Of a DNA stretch of 64,000 nt, positions 1 to 11,102 are shown one piece after another. Made by a program: the position numbers and the translations under genes. Positions within the stretch are counted from its first letter, which is position 1; each line of letters starts with the position of its first letter. This DNA comes from Nitrosomonas sp. (GTDB lineage: Bacteria; Pseudomonadota; Gammaproteobacteria; Burkholderiales; Nitrosomonadaceae), in assembly GCA_031316255.1 (NCBI GenBank), contig JALDQW010000001.1, forward strand, positions 2,637,485 to 2,701,484, read 5' to 3'. The notes beneath the pieces are model-generated. The model was given only the letters and a program-made list of their open reading frames with translations. It was not told the origin of the DNA and did not search any database.

Positions 1-256
1 TTTTGTCGCCTACAGCTTGTATAAACGCCTGACCTAGTGTGATGCCGATATCCTCAACCGTATGATGCGCATCAATATGCAAATCGCCCTTTGCCGTGAT
101 TTCAAAATCCAGCATGCCATGACGGGCGATCTGATCGAGCATATGTTCGAGAAAGGGAACGCCGGTATCCTGAACGGCTTTTCCTTTGCCATCCAGGTTC
201 AGATTAACCGTGATCTGGGTTTCCAGTGTATTTCGTGTAACTTGTGCCTGACGCAT
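1..256 (-). CDS. hisB: Imidazoleglycerol-phosphate dehydratase, N-terminal part (cut by window edge)
   Basis: Histidine biosynthesis enzyme that dehydrates imidazole glycerol phosphate to imidazole acetol phosphate. Only the first ~85 codons are in the window; the gene runs off the left edge. The minus-strand reading from the ATG at 254-256 begins [10 protein letters not shown] and contains [11 protein letters not shown] and the metal-binding [11 protein letters not shown] stretch, both hallmarks of the HisB dehydratase fold. There is no phosphatase domain in front, so this is the monofunctional bacterial type. It lies 78 bp downstream of hisC in the same direction, as in a his operon. Confidence 0.93.
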   Translation of the reverse strand, partial: MRQAQVTRNTLETQITVNLNLDGKGKAVQDTGVPFLEHMLDQIARHGMLDFEITAKGDLHIDAHHTVEDIGITLGQAFIQAVGDK

Positions 257-334
257 AACGCAGTGTTTAGGGTTATAGTGAGATATGTAGGGACGAGATT
301 CTTGGATTCAACAAATCAGATTCTAATAGATTTT

Positions 335-1420
335 CTACGCGTTTTCACTCAAAATTATGTGCAGCGTTGACAGAAATTGTGCATTTTCTTCAGCTGTGCC
401 TACGGTGACGCGTAAGCAATTATCCAATAAGGCGTGCGTGCCATCAAGATTTTTAATCAATATCCGGTTTTGTTTAAGTTTCTGGAATATTTCCGACGCG
501 TTATTGACACGAAATAAAATGAAATTGGCATCGGATGGGAAAATTTCCAGGTTATTTGTCGATTTTAACTGTGCAAGCAGATTTGTGCGTTCAATTTTTA
601 TTTGATCGGCCTGTTCCTGCAATACATCCATATGATGCAATACAGTCTGCGTAATTTGTTGCGTCATGACGCTGACATTATACGGCAGGCGCAGTTTTTC
701 AAACTCGGAAAGCCATTCCTGGCGGCCAATCAGCATGCCCAGTCTTAAACCCGCAAGCCCTAACTTGGAGAGCGTGCGCATGAGCAATAGATTCGGATAT
801 TGCTCAAGCTTGTCGATGATACTGGTGCCCGCGAATGCGTGATAGGCTTCATCGATCACCACAATACCGGGTGTTGCCTGAATAATTTTCAGGATAGCCG
901 TTTCGTCAAATAAATTGCCAGTCGGATTGTTGGGGTAGGCAAGGAATATCACGGCGGGCTTGTGCTGTTCTATGGCACCCAGTATGGCGTCAAGATCCAG
1001 CGAAAAATCAGTTTTTAATGACACCCCGATGTAGCCCATATTGGCGAATATTGCAATCATGCGAAACATGACGAACGCGGGTTCAACACTGAGCAACGCA
1101 GCATTGGGTCTGGCTGTCGCCATGGCGATAATCTGGATAATTTCATCCGAACCATTGCCGAGCATTAAATCCATTGTGTCCGGAATAGCCAATGCTTTTC
1201 TAAGTGCAGCTTTGAGATCGGTTGCGTTAGGGTCCGGGTAGCGGTTAATCGGCGCATTTTGGGCAAGCCCGGCGATTTCGTTTTGCAGCGGCAAAGGCAA
1301 GGTATAAGGGTTTTCCATGGCATCGAGCTTGATCATGCCGGTTGCAGGAGGTACATGATAAGCCTTGAGTGCTATAACTTCAGGGCGGATGATTTCTGCT
1401 GGGTTATACGGTTGTGTCAT
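335..1420 (-). CDS. hisC: Histidinol-phosphate aminotransferase
   Basis: Class I/II PLP-dependent aminotransferase that converts imidazole acetol phosphate and glutamate to histidinol phosphate. The 361-residue length is normal. Visible family features are the AYPNNPTGN loop at residues 161-169, the PLP-ring aspartate in VVIDEAY (D190) and the Schiff-base lysine in LSKLGLAG (K219). It is transcribed leftwards into hisB, so the two probably share an mRNA. A pilin gene lies upstream in the same direction, but a terminator hairpin at 1585-1615 separates them, so hisC probably has its own promoter in 1421-1584. Confidence 0.96.
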   Translation of the reverse strand: MTQPYNPAEIIRPEVIALKAYHVPPATGMIKLDAMENPYTLPLPLQNEIAGLAQNAPINRYPDPNATDLKAALRKALAIPDTMDLMLGNGSDEIIQIIAMATARPNAALLSVEPAFVMFRMIAIFANMGYIGVSLKTDFSLDLDAILGAIEQHKPAVIFLAYPNNPTGNLFDETAILKIIQATPGIVVIDEAYHAFAGTSIIDKLEQYPNLLLMRTLSKLGLAGLRLGMLIGRQEWLSEFEKLRLPYNVSVMTQQITQTVLHHMDVLQEQADQIKIERTNLLAQLKSTNNLEIFPSDANFILFRVNNASEIFQKLKQNRILIKNLDGTHALLDNCLRVTVGTAEENAQFLSTLHIILSENA

Positions 1421-1584
1421 GACGCGTATTTTAACCCGGATGTTGAGATTGTTGCAGGGGTTTTGAAAAAATTAACCTTGATAGATTATGGATGAACTTA
1501 TGTATAAAGCGTTAGATAACATGTTCTCACTCAAGTCGCTTTAATAATCTTAATTATTGATTCTGTTGCATAGGTTATAAATAA

Positions 1585-1615
1585 AAAAGCACCCCTGATT
1601 TACTGAGGTGCTTTT
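1585..1615 (-). terminator. Rho-independent terminator of the pilin gene
   Basis: AAAAGCACC at 1585-1593 pairs with GGTGCTTTT at 1607-1615 around a 13-nt loop. On the minus strand the stem ends in a T-rich tail. It lies 20 bp after the pilin stop codon. The flanking A and T runs could let it work in both directions. Confidence 0.8.
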
Positions 1616-1634
1616 CTTAAGTTTTTTTGCCTAA

Positions 1635-2078
1635 TTAACAAATTGGACCAGCTGCGCGAGTTCTGCATGTTCCCGTGACTGCCCATGTTAATTTGCCTTG
1701 TGCATCAGGTGTTGGAGTAAGAATATAAGTTTCACCTGCTAAACCTTGATTAGCTGTGGCTGTGGCTGTTATTACACCGGTGGCTCCAAGAGCAACACTT
1801 GCTAAGATATTGGTGGCAATTGGTTGTGCTGGAATATCTCCAAAAGCGAGAAATGCCGCGTTTTGTACAGCTGGACCTGTAGCATCAAAACAATTACCTG
1901 ATTGTACGCAGACCTCAACGCCAGCTTTGACGGCAGATACAGCATTGATAACTTCAGTGTATCGTGCTTTCAATGTGTAATTTTGATATGCTGGAACCGC
2001 GATCGCTGCCAAAATACCGATAATGGCAACAACGATCATCAATTCGATCAATGTAAAACCTTTTTGTGCTTTTTGCAT
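1635..2078 (-). CDS. Type IV major pilin-like protein
   Basis: Structural subunit of a type IV pilus, processed by prepilin peptidase and assembled at the inner membrane. The start is the ATG at 2076-2078 because an AGGAG lies six bases upstream and the short positively charged leader MQKAQKG then precedes the cleavage site (G7/F8). The [12 protein letters not shown] signature has the conserved glutamate (E12, mature E5), followed by a hydrophobic helix and a variable globular domain. Four cysteines in the mature part could make the usual disulfides (one pair near VCVQSGNC, one in GTC...GPIC). The 147-residue length fits PilA/PilE. It stands alone with its own terminator and a sigma-54 promoter. 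I give no symbol because pilA, pilE and fimA names are used interchangeably. Confidence 0.92.
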   Translation of the reverse strand: MQKAQKGFTLIELMIVVAIIGILAAIAVPAYQNYTLKARYTEVINAVSAVKAGVEVCVQSGNCFDATGPAVQNAAFLAFGDIPAQPIATNILASVALGATGVITATATANQGLAGETYILTPTPDAQGKLTWAVTGTCRTRAAGPIC

Positions 2079-2133
2079 GTTTAATCTCCTAAAAGTTAAT
2101 TTTTTCACATTTGATATGTGTATGTTATCTTAA

Positions 2134-2148
2134 GCATGAAGTGTGCCA
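2134..2148 (-). promoter_or_regulatory. Sigma-54 (RpoN) promoter of the pilin gene
   Basis: On the minus strand TGGCAC (complement of 2143-2148) is followed by ATGCTT so that the GG and GC dinucleotides are 12 bases apart, as required for the -24/-12 elements of RpoN promoters (consensus TGGCAC-N5-TTGCW). This puts the transcription start near 2122 and gives a 5' leader of about 45 nt before the pilin ATG. The sequence upstream is AT-rich. RpoN with a PilS/PilR-type activator is the known control for many pilA genes; the activator is not in this window. Confidence 0.75.
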
Positions 2149-2199
2149 GTTTTTGGTTGAATATAATTTCTCAACAAATTTTTGCGATTGAAGCTGTAA

Positions 2200-5001
2200 T
2201 TAAGTACCAAAAACTTCTTCCCATAACGCAATGACAGCGATGCGATCATGATTTAACTGTTCGCTTTCTTTGTGGGTAAGTGATTGAAATATATCGTCTG
2301 TAGTCGTTGTTCCGGATAAATCGCTGTCGCTGTTAAGCCGTTGGCGATGCTGAATACGCCTGAACTCACGATAGGCGGAGCGCGTTTTTTCGGCGTTCTG
2401 TTTTGAGATCAGACTTAATTCTGCGGCCAGTTTCAATAACGCGATATTGCCGATATTGCCTGTTAATTCAGGATATTTACTCGAGTAACCCAGGACAAGA
2501 TACTGCACGATGAATTCTACATCGATGATGCCGCCACGATCATGTTTGATGTCAAATTGTGTGGATGAATTGGGATGGGCATCATGCATTTTTTCACGCA
2601 TGGACAGGATGTCCTGTTTGAGCTGTATTAAATCGCGCTGCTGGCAAAGTATTTCTTTTCTAGTGTTTTCAAATGCTTGTGCAACTTTTTGATCGCCTGC
2701 GACATATCGGGCGCGCGTCAATGCCTGGTGTTCCCAGACCCAGGCCTGATTGCGTTGATACTGGGCAAAAGCTTCTATTGAGTGGGCCAGTAACCCACTG
2801 TTTCCATTGGGCCGCAGCCGTAAATCGGTGGCATAAAGCAATCCGGCTGAAGTATGTTTGTTTAGCCATGAATTAATGCTTTGCACCAGCCGGATGTAGT
2901 TTTCCGATGCGTCTGGATGGTCGTCGTTATACAGGAAAATAATATCCAGATCAGAAGCATAGCCAAGTTCTTTGCCGCCAAGCTTGCCGTAACCAATAAT
3001 GGCAAATTGAGGTGCCGGACGGTGATGCGTTCTCATTCCGGCCCAGGCGAGGTCCAGAACAGTTTCCAGAATCAAATCGGCCAATGCGGTCAAATGATCG
3101 CTTAATGTTTCCAGTTTAAGTGCGTTTTCCAGGTCACTGACCAATAATTGGAAAACTTGCGCATGTTGAAAGTGACGTAAATGGTCCATTTGCCACCCAA
3201 TTACGTCACTTTTTGGTTTGTTGACATGATTAAGTTGATCAATCAGGTCATTTTTAAGTGCAGTCCAGTCAGGTAGCGGGTTGGGTTCCTTGTGACGCAG
3301 GAGTTCGTCAAGCAAAATGGGATGTCTGCCCAGATAATTGCTTGCCCATTGACTGATGCTGACCAGTTTTGTAATGCGTGGCAGTGTATCCGGATGTTCC
3401 GATAATAGCGTTAAATACGAGGCCGGGTCAGTTTTTTGAGTACTGACGATTTCCAACAGTTTCAACATACGTTCAAGTGTATTCTCAACCGGTGGGAATT
3501 GAACAATTACTTCGATGAGAATGGGTATCAGCAAGTTGATTTTTTTCTGACTGGATTGCGGTAACTGATGGTATGTATAACTCCGGTAAAATTGTTCTAG
3601 ACGGTCGGATATTTTTACCGGTTCGTCAAAACCCAGTGTGCTCAATTGTGATGTCGCCGCTTCTGTTTTTGCAGTATCCTTGATTTGTGTTTGCCAGAGA
3701 TGGGCGAGAATGTCATGTGAGGGTGATTTTTTTGGCGCCGCAAGTATTAATTCAAAATGACGGGTCACATTCATTCGATGGACATCGAGCACTTGCAAAA
3801 AGCTGTCGTAATTTTCAAAATCCATGGAGCGGGCTATGAGATTCTGATCGTCCAGGTTTCTGGGGAGTGTCTGCGTTTGCTGATCATCCAGGTACTGTAA
3901 GCGATGCTCGAGTTTGCGTAAAAAATGATAAGCACTGGTAAGCTCAGTAACCGTTTGATTGGAGAGTTGTTGTTTTTTTCTCAGAAGCTGTAAAACAACC
4001 AGTGTTGGGCGGATATATAAATCAACGTCCCGACCACCCCGGATCAATTGAAATACCTGGGTAATGAATTCAATTTCCCGAATGCCGCCCGGACCCAATT
4101 TAATATTGTCGTGCATTTCGCGCCGTTCAACTTCCTTGCGCAGTTGCGTATGTAAGCTGCGCATGGATTCATAGGCGTCGAAATCAAGATATTTCCGAAA
4201 AACAAAAGGCCTGACAATTTCTTCCATCAATCTGGATGCATTGGCCGAGTGCGCTTGTCCGGTAATCACGCGTCCTTTAATCCAGGCATGGCGCTCCCAT
4301 TCGCGTCCCTGGGTTTTGAAATATTCGTCGAGCATGTCAAAGCTGATGGCAAGCGGACTCATTTCACCATGCGGGCGTAAACGCATGTCAACCCTGAAAA
4401 CATAACCATCAACCGTATAATCACTTAAGCTGGCAATTAATTTCCGGCCAAGACGTGCAAAGAATTCGTGATTGGAAATGGATTTCTGACCATTGGTATT
4501 CCCGTCTTCCGGATAAACAAATATCAAGTCGACATCGGACGAGACATTGAGTTCACGGCCGCCCAGTTTACCCATGGCGACAATCAACAGGTGTTGCCTT
4601 GCGTGATGTAGTTTTCCAATTGGAATACCGAATTGTTCCGGTTGAGTCAGCCATTTTTCATGGTATTCAAGGGAAAAATTAATGCTGATATCTGCAAGAT
4701 CAGACATGGTTGCCATGACTTCTTTTAGGTCTGCATAGCCACTGATATCACGAACAATCAATCGCAGCATGACGAGCTTGCGCAGTTTGCGTAATACGCT
4801 GTTTAATTCGGTTTCATGATTGATCGTGTGTACGTGGCTTTGCAGAAAATTCAACATTTCCGCTTTCTGAAAGGGACGGGACAAATTGCCAAGCAAGACT
4901 TCTTTTTGTGACGGATCGCTTGCGAGTATGCGTTGAACATACCGGCTGTAAGATATCGCCCATTCAACTGTTTTATCGCAAATCTGATCTGTCGTGTTCA
5001 T
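2200..5001 (-). CDS. glnE: Glutamine synthetase adenylyltransferase / adenylyl-removing enzyme
   Basis: Bifunctional enzyme that attaches AMP to, or removes it from, a tyrosine of glutamine synthetase in response to PII and glutamine. The 933-residue length matches the family (946 in E. coli). Two nucleotidyltransferase domains are visible: GKLGGREL...SSDVDL at about 143-160 (deadenylylation half, metal-binding D156 and D158) and GKLGGKEL...ASDLDI at about 670-690 (adenylylation half), each followed by a helical regulatory domain with a GGIREIEF or GGIIDVEF motif. Both active sites look intact. It stands alone, divergent from the Nit-family gene across a 258-bp gap. Confidence 0.97.
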   Translation of the reverse strand: MNTTDQICDKTVEWAISYSRYVQRILASDPSQKEVLLGNLSRPFQKAEMLNFLQSHVHTINHETELNSVLRKLRKLVMLRLIVRDISGYADLKEVMATMSDLADISINFSLEYHEKWLTQPEQFGIPIGKLHHARQHLLIVAMGKLGGRELNVSSDVDLIFVYPEDGNTNGQKSISNHEFFARLGRKLIASLSDYTVDGYVFRVDMRLRPHGEMSPLAISFDMLDEYFKTQGREWERHAWIKGRVITGQAHSANASRLMEEIVRPFVFRKYLDFDAYESMRSLHTQLRKEVERREMHDNIKLGPGGIREIEFITQVFQLIRGGRDVDLYIRPTLVVLQLLRKKQQLSNQTVTELTSAYHFLRKLEHRLQYLDDQQTQTLPRNLDDQNLIARSMDFENYDSFLQVLDVHRMNVTRHFELILAAPKKSPSHDILAHLWQTQIKDTAKTEAATSQLSTLGFDEPVKISDRLEQFYRSYTYHQLPQSSQKKINLLIPILIEVIVQFPPVENTLERMLKLLEIVSTQKTDPASYLTLLSEHPDTLPRITKLVSISQWASNYLGRHPILLDELLRHKEPNPLPDWTALKNDLIDQLNHVNKPKSDVIGWQMDHLRHFQHAQVFQLLVSDLENALKLETLSDHLTALADLILETVLDLAWAGMRTHHRPAPQFAIIGYGKLGGKELGYASDLDIIFLYNDDHPDASENYIRLVQSINSWLNKHTSAGLLYATDLRLRPNGNSGLLAHSIEAFAQYQRNQAWVWEHQALTRARYVAGDQKVAQAFENTRKEILCQQRDLIQLKQDILSMREKMHDAHPNSSTQFDIKHDRGGIIDVEFIVQYLVLGYSSKYPELTGNIGNIALLKLAAELSLISKQNAEKTRSAYREFRRIQHRQRLNSDSDLSGTTTTDDIFQSLTHKESEQLNHDRIAVIALWEEVFGT

Positions 5002-5259
5002 GGTGTATTGGTAAGCCTGTTAAATTCTTCAATATTGGCATAAAGTAATTGAAAATAGAATCAAGCCGGAGTAAATGTTAGAATTCGTGCTTGTTGTTGT
5101 TTCACGGTGAAACCATAGTGTATTGGTCGGTAATCGTGAAGTGAACAGATGCAATAGAAATAGGTAGAAATAGAGTACGGTGGTTGAATAATATGAAAGA
5201 TCAATTGTAATAAAAAAGTTGTTTGCGTAACGTAAATTTAAAGAATAATTTTTTAATCA

Positions 5260-6114
5260 ATGTCTAGCAATCTAAAGAATAATAATCAGATTATATCCGC
5301 AAATGATGACGGGTTTTATGTTGCCGCTATACAGATGGCTTCCGGACCCGATGTCGATGCGAATCTTGAAGAAGCGGCCCGCCATATTGAAGATGCTGTT
5401 TCACAACACGCCAAGCTTGTCGTTTTGCCGGAGTATTTTTGTATCATGGGAATGAAAGATTCCGATAAGCTTTCAGTAATGGAACAGGCCGGAAATGGAC
5501 CTATTCAGAACTTTCTCAGCGTTACGGCCAAACGGTATGGAATATGGTTGGTGGGCGGCTCCGTGCCGCTGGTGTCTCCTGATCCAAATAAGGTTTACAA
5601 TAGCTGTTTGGTTTATGCTGACGATGGGAAACAGGTTGCACGATATGACAAGGTTCACCTGTTTGGTCTGAGCATGGGCCATGAAAATTATGCTGAAGAT
5701 AAAACGATCATGCCAGGTACAAAGATCGTAACATTGGATTCGCCTTTTGGTCGTATCGGGCTTTCTATCTGTTATGATTTACGTTTTCCTGAACTCTATC
5801 GCAAGATGGAAAACGTTGACATTATCCTCGCGCCTGCTGCGTTTACGGCAGTTACCGGTAAAGCGCACTGGGAGGTTCTGGTTCGTGCGCGCGCCATTGA
5901 GAATCTTGCTTACGTTATAGCGCCAGCGCAGGGTGGATATCATGTCAATGGTCGCGAAACAAATGGTGACAGCATGATAGTCGATCCATGGGGCGCTGTG
6001 GTAAAGCGTATGCCGCGTGGTTCAGGTGCGGTAGTGGCTAAAATGGACCCGGCATATCAGGCCCGGATTCGTGCGAGTTTGCCTGCGCTGAAGCATCGCA
6101 GATTGGATTGTTGA
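5260..6114 (+). CDS. Nit-family carbon-nitrogen hydrolase (probable deaminated glutathione amidase)
   Basis: Nitrilase-superfamily amidase. The catalytic triad is visible as E58 in VVLPEYF, K131 in YDKVHLFG and C171 in ICYDLRFPELY; the last is the Nit1/NitB signature, which suggests repair of deaminated glutathione. The 284 residues include an N-terminal extension of about 18 residues before the usual first strand (VAAIQMAS). No strong ribosome binding site supports the chosen ATG, so the true start could be elsewhere. It is followed 74 bp later by tldD, a pairing commonly seen in beta- and gammaproteobacteria. The function is inferred from the family. Confidence 0.88.
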   Translation: MSSNLKNNNQIISANDDGFYVAAIQMASGPDVDANLEEAARHIEDAVSQHAKLVVLPEYFCIMGMKDSDKLSVMEQAGNGPIQNFLSVTAKRYGIWLVGGSVPLVSPDPNKVYNSCLVYADDGKQVARYDKVHLFGLSMGHENYAEDKTIMPGTKIVTLDSPFGRIGLSICYDLRFPELYRKMENVDIILAPAAFTAVTGKAHWEVLVRARAIENLAYVIAPAQGGYHVNGRETNGDSMIVDPWGAVVKRMPRGSGAVVAKMDPAYQARIRASLPALKHRRLDC

Positions 6115-6187
6115 TGATGGATTTTGTCTTGCCGGTTAAACAATCAATCCGTGAACGATCTGCATCAAATTGTCTGAATGAGAACAT

Positions 6188-7660
6188 ATGAATACTGAGA
6201 CCATGACTGCAACAGGTGATTTTTATACGATAGCCAATCGTTGCCTGTTATCGCCTTATGATATCGATGCAAACGGTTTGCAACAGGTTTTTGGACAGAT
6301 TCTGACGCATGAAATAGATTATGCGGACCTGTATTTTCAGTATAGCCGTTCCGAAGGCTGGGTGCTGGAAGAAGGTATTGTTAAATCAGGCAGCTTTAAT
6401 ATCGAACAGGGAGTCGGTGTTCGCGCAATCAGCGGGGAAAAGACGGCTTTTGCGTACTCTGACGATATCAGTATGGCGGCGCTGGAATCGGCTGCTAAAG
6501 CGACTCGCGCCATTGCAAATCAGGGTGGAGGGCAGTCTGTTAATGTAGGTAGAGACACTGAGATTGAAAAAAAATCTTTGCTGTATTTGCCTGAAGATCC
6601 TATAGTCAGTTTAAGGGATTCGGATAAGGTCGCTTTACTGGAAAAACTTGAGAAATATGCGCGCGCTATGGACTCCCGCGTGATTCAAGTCATGGCATCG
6701 CTGGCGGGTGAATATGAAGTTGTTCTGGTGGCGCGCAGCGACGGCGTGCTCGCCGCAGATGTCAGACCACTGGTGCGATTATCATTGCAGGTGATTGCGG
6801 AAGAAAATGAACGTCGTGAGCAAGGTGTAGCCGGTGGGGGCGGGCGTTTTAATTACAGTTATTTTACCGATGAGATTTTACGCGACTATGCTGAGAAAGC
6901 TGTGCATCAAGCGGTGAACAATTTGGATGCGCGCCCTGCGCCTGCTGGTACAATGACGGTTGTGCTTGGCAATGGCTGGCCAGGTATTTTATTGCACGAA
7001 GCTATCGGCCATGGCCTCGAAGGCGACTTTAACCGCAAAGGCAGTTCGGCTTTTTCGGGACGTGTGGGCGAACGGGTGGCTGCACCGGGCGTTACTGTCG
7101 TCGATGACGGCACCATTGCCAACAGAAGAGGTTCCTTGAATATTGACGATGAAGGAAATCCCACGCAATGTACGACACTCATTGAGAACGGTATACTCAA
7201 GGGTTATATGCAAGACAGCTTGAATGCGCGCTTGATGAATTTGCCGGTTACGGGTAACGGGCGTCGTGAATCGTTTGCGCATATTCCGATGCCGCGAATG
7301 ACTAATACCTATATGCATAATGGCGACTTGGAACCGGAAGAAATTATCGCTTCTGTAAAAAATGGATTATATGCCGCCAATTTTGGTGGCGGGCAGGTGG
7401 ATATTACTAGCGGTAAATTTGTTTTTTCAGCGGCAGAAGCATACCGGATTGAAAATGGTAAAATCACCTACCCGGTAAAAGGGGCGACATTGATTGGTAA
7501 CGGACCTGATGTGCTGACCCGCGTAACCATGATTGGTAATGATATGGCATTGGATCCAGGCGTTGGAACATGCGGGAAGGACGGCCAAAGTGTGCCTGTT
7601 GGCGTGGGGCAACCTACGCTGCGCGTTGACGGTTTGACTGTGGGTGGAACGGGAAATTGA
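6188..7660 (+). CDS. tldD: TldD metalloprotease subunit
   Basis: Zinc metalloprotease subunit of the TldD/TldE complex, which trims peptides and is known from microcin maturation and CcdA degradation. The HEAIGH motif at residues 270-275 supplies the zinc ligands (H270, H274) in the expected place. The 490-residue length is slightly longer than E. coli TldD (481), with a short N-terminal extension. The partner gene tldE/pmbA is not in this window, as is usual. It may be co-transcribed with the upstream amidase. Confidence 0.95.
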   Translation: MNTETMTATGDFYTIANRCLLSPYDIDANGLQQVFGQILTHEIDYADLYFQYSRSEGWVLEEGIVKSGSFNIEQGVGVRAISGEKTAFAYSDDISMAALESAAKATRAIANQGGGQSVNVGRDTEIEKKSLLYLPEDPIVSLRDSDKVALLEKLEKYARAMDSRVIQVMASLAGEYEVVLVARSDGVLAADVRPLVRLSLQVIAEENERREQGVAGGGGRFNYSYFTDEILRDYAEKAVHQAVNNLDARPAPAGTMTVVLGNGWPGILLHEAIGHGLEGDFNRKGSSAFSGRVGERVAAPGVTVVDDGTIANRRGSLNIDDEGNPTQCTTLIENGILKGYMQDSLNARLMNLPVTGNGRRESFAHIPMPRMTNTYMHNGDLEPEEIIASVKNGLYAANFGGGQVDITSGKFVFSAAEAYRIENGKITYPVKGATLIGNGPDVLTRVTMIGNDMALDPGVGTCGKDGQSVPVGVGQPTLRVDGLTVGGTGN

Positions 7661-7727
7661 CAATTTTAAATTTCATGTTGTCGTAAACTTATTTTTTGAT
7701 TGAATTTGATTTTGGGATGCAAAAAGC

Positions 7728-9431
7728 ATGAGTGTGGAATTAACCGGAGCGGAAATAACAATACGCTGTTTGCAAGAAGAGGGAGTTGATTGTATTTTCG
7801 GCTATCCGGGCGGGGCGGTACTGTTTCTCTACGATGAACTGTTCAAACAGGACAAAGTAAGACATATTTTAGTCAGACATGAGCAAGCGGCGGTGCATGC
7901 GGCAGATGGTTATGCGCGTTCGAGTAATAAAGTCGGGGTGGCGTTGGTTACTTCGGGTCCCGGTGTAACCAATGCGGTTACAGGCATAGCGACAGCATAT
8001 ATGGACTCTATACCTCTGGTCATAATCAGTGGGCAGGTTCCTACTAACGCCATTGGCCTGGATGCTTTTCAGGAAGTAGATACAGTCGGAATTACCCGGC
8101 CCTGCGTGAAACATAATTTTCTCGTTAGTGATGTCAGTGAATTGGCTGCGACCATAAAAAAAGCATTTTATATTGCTTCAACAGGGCGGCCAGGTCCGGT
8201 GCTTGTAGATATCCCCAAAGATGTTACGCAACAAAAGACTGCATTTTCTTATCCGGAAAAGGTTTCGATGCGATCATATAATCCGGTCATCAAAGGCAAT
8301 TTGAAACAGATTAAGAAAGCGGCAGAGTTAATTTTAGAGGCGAAAAGACCGGTTGTTTATACCGGGGGAGGCGTTATTCTCAGTGATGCGGCCAAACTGC
8401 TAACCGAGTTAACAAAGAGTTTGAATTTTCCCTGTACCAATACCTTAATGGGGCTGGGCGGTTTTCCGGCTACCGACAAACAATTTATCGGTATGCTGGG
8501 AATGCATGGAACTTATGAAGCCAATATGGCGATGCAGTATTGCGATGTGTTGATTGCAATTGGTGCACGCTTTGATGATCGTGTTATTGGCAACCCCAAG
8601 CATTTTTCTAATGAAAACAGAAAAATCATTCATATTGATATCGACCCATCATCTATCTCGAAGCGTGTAAAAGTGGATATTCCCATCGTTGGAAATGTTC
8701 CGGATGTTTTGAGAGAACTCATTAAAATTCTGAAAAACACCAAGGAAGAACCGGATCAGACGGCCTTAAATGAGTGGTGGAAACAGATCGATTTATGGCG
8801 TGAACGGGATTGTCTGAAGTATGATCGGCAAAGCAGTATTATAAAGCCGCAGTATGTTGTTGAAAAACTTTATGAAATTACCAAAGGCGATGCATTTATT
8901 ACCTCGGATGTGGGTCAGCATCAAATGTGGGCTGCACAGTTTTATAAATTTGACAAACCGCGGCGATGGATTAATTCGGGTGGATTGGGCACCATGGGTT
9001 TTGGGATGCCAGCCGCGATGGGCGTGCAGTTTGCCAATCCCAAAGGAAAAGTCGCCTGCATAACAGGCGAGGCGAGTATTCAGATGTGCATACAGGAATT
9101 GTCGACATGCAGGCAATATAAGCTGCCCTTAAAAATAGTCAATTTAAATAACCGTTATATGGGCATGGTCCGGCAATGGCAGGAATTTTTTCATGGCAAT
9201 CGATATGCAGAATCTTATATGGATGCGTTGCCTGATTTTATTAAACTTTCCGAGAGCTATGGTCATGTCGGCATGAAAATAGAACGACCTGAAGATGTTG
9301 AAGGCGCGTTGAAAGAAGCATTTAAACTCAAGGATCAGTTGGTGTTTTTGGATTTTATTACCGACCAGACTGAGAATGTTTTTCCAATGGTGCCGGGTGG
9401 TAAAGGTCTCTCAGAAATGATTCTGGTGTAA
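7728..9431 (+). CDS. ilvI: Acetolactate synthase, large (catalytic) subunit
   Basis: TPP-, Mg- and FAD-dependent enzyme that makes acetolactate or acetohydroxybutyrate, the first common step to valine, leucine and isoleucine. The catalytic glutamate is in HEQAAVHAADGYAR (E52). The TPP motif is present at 447-475, but it reads GEAS...NN rather than the classical GDGS, so one Mg-binding Asp is Glu and a Gly is Ala. The 567-residue length is normal. It lies 5 bp before ilvH and begins the block ilvI-ilvH-ilvC-psd-pssA-leuA. The symbol ilvB would be equally acceptable. Confidence 0.96.
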   Translation: MSVELTGAEITIRCLQEEGVDCIFGYPGGAVLFLYDELFKQDKVRHILVRHEQAAVHAADGYARSSNKVGVALVTSGPGVTNAVTGIATAYMDSIPLVIISGQVPTNAIGLDAFQEVDTVGITRPCVKHNFLVSDVSELAATIKKAFYIASTGRPGPVLVDIPKDVTQQKTAFSYPEKVSMRSYNPVIKGNLKQIKKAAELILEAKRPVVYTGGGVILSDAAKLLTELTKSLNFPCTNTLMGLGGFPATDKQFIGMLGMHGTYEANMAMQYCDVLIAIGARFDDRVIGNPKHFSNENRKIIHIDIDPSSISKRVKVDIPIVGNVPDVLRELIKILKNTKEEPDQTALNEWWKQIDLWRERDCLKYDRQSSIIKPQYVVEKLYEITKGDAFITSDVGQHQMWAAQFYKFDKPRRWINSGGLGTMGFGMPAAMGVQFANPKGKVACITGEASIQMCIQELSTCRQYKLPLKIVNLNNRYMGMVRQWQEFFHGNRYAESYMDALPDFIKLSESYGHVGMKIERPEDVEGALKEAFKLKDQLVFLDFITDQTENVFPMVPGGKGLSEMILV

Positions 9432-9436
9432 AAGAA

Positions 9437-9928
9437 ATGCGACATATTATTTCACTATTAATGGAAAATGAAGCAGGCGCTTTGTCACGTGTGGCGGGTT
9501 TGTTCTCTGCGCGCGGATATAATATTGAATCACTTTCAGTGGCGCCGACTGAAGACCCAACGTTATCCCGCATGACTTTAGTGACGACAGGCTCGGATGA
9601 AGTCATTGAACAGGTCACCAAGCAACTCAACAAGCTTATCGAAGTCGTCAAAGTAATTGACTTGATAGATGGTAACCATATCGAACGCGAACTTATGCTG
9701 GTAAAAATTAGAGCAATCGGTACCGGTCGTGACGAAATCAAACGATTAGTCGATATTTTTAGGGGTTGTATTATTGATGTGACGGACAAATCCTATACGA
9801 TTGAGCTAACAGGGACGAGTTCAAAGCTCGATGCCTTTCTGGAGGCATTGGAAAGCAGTGCGGTATTAGAGACGGTTAGAACTGGCGCGTCAGGCATTGG
9901 ACGCGGAGATTGGGTTTTAAAGGTATAA
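9437..9928 (+). CDS. ilvH: Acetolactate synthase, small (regulatory) subunit
   Basis: Regulatory subunit that activates the large subunit and confers valine feedback inhibition. It has an N-terminal ACT domain (HIISLLMENEAGALSRVAGLFS, about residues 3-75) and the C-terminal ALS_ss_C domain. The 163-residue length is the same as in E. coli IlvH. It starts 5 bp after the ilvI stop, so the two are translationally and transcriptionally coupled. Confidence 0.96.
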   Translation: MRHIISLLMENEAGALSRVAGLFSARGYNIESLSVAPTEDPTLSRMTLVTTGSDEVIEQVTKQLNKLIEVVKVIDLIDGNHIERELMLVKIRAIGTGRDEIKRLVDIFRGCIIDVTDKSYTIELTGTSSKLDAFLEALESSAVLETVRTGASGIGRGDWVLKV

Positions 9929-10011
9929 TCCCGATTTTTAAAAATCTAAGTCTTGAATTTCGGGATCAGGAATTTAGTAGTATGCTTTTTTCTGATCTCA
10001 ACACAGTATAA

Positions 10012-11037
<1,026 letters not shown>

Positions 11038-11102
11038 TTGATAACAATGGTTTGGAATCAATATTCCTTATTAATTTTATGCTTTTTTAAATAACACAAT
11101 TT

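Noticed and set aside
5099..5113. Short perfect palindrome GTTTCAC-G-GTGAAAC between glnE and the Nit gene
   Set aside because: A 7-bp arm with a 1-base centre is short enough to be chance, and no promoter next to it stands out.
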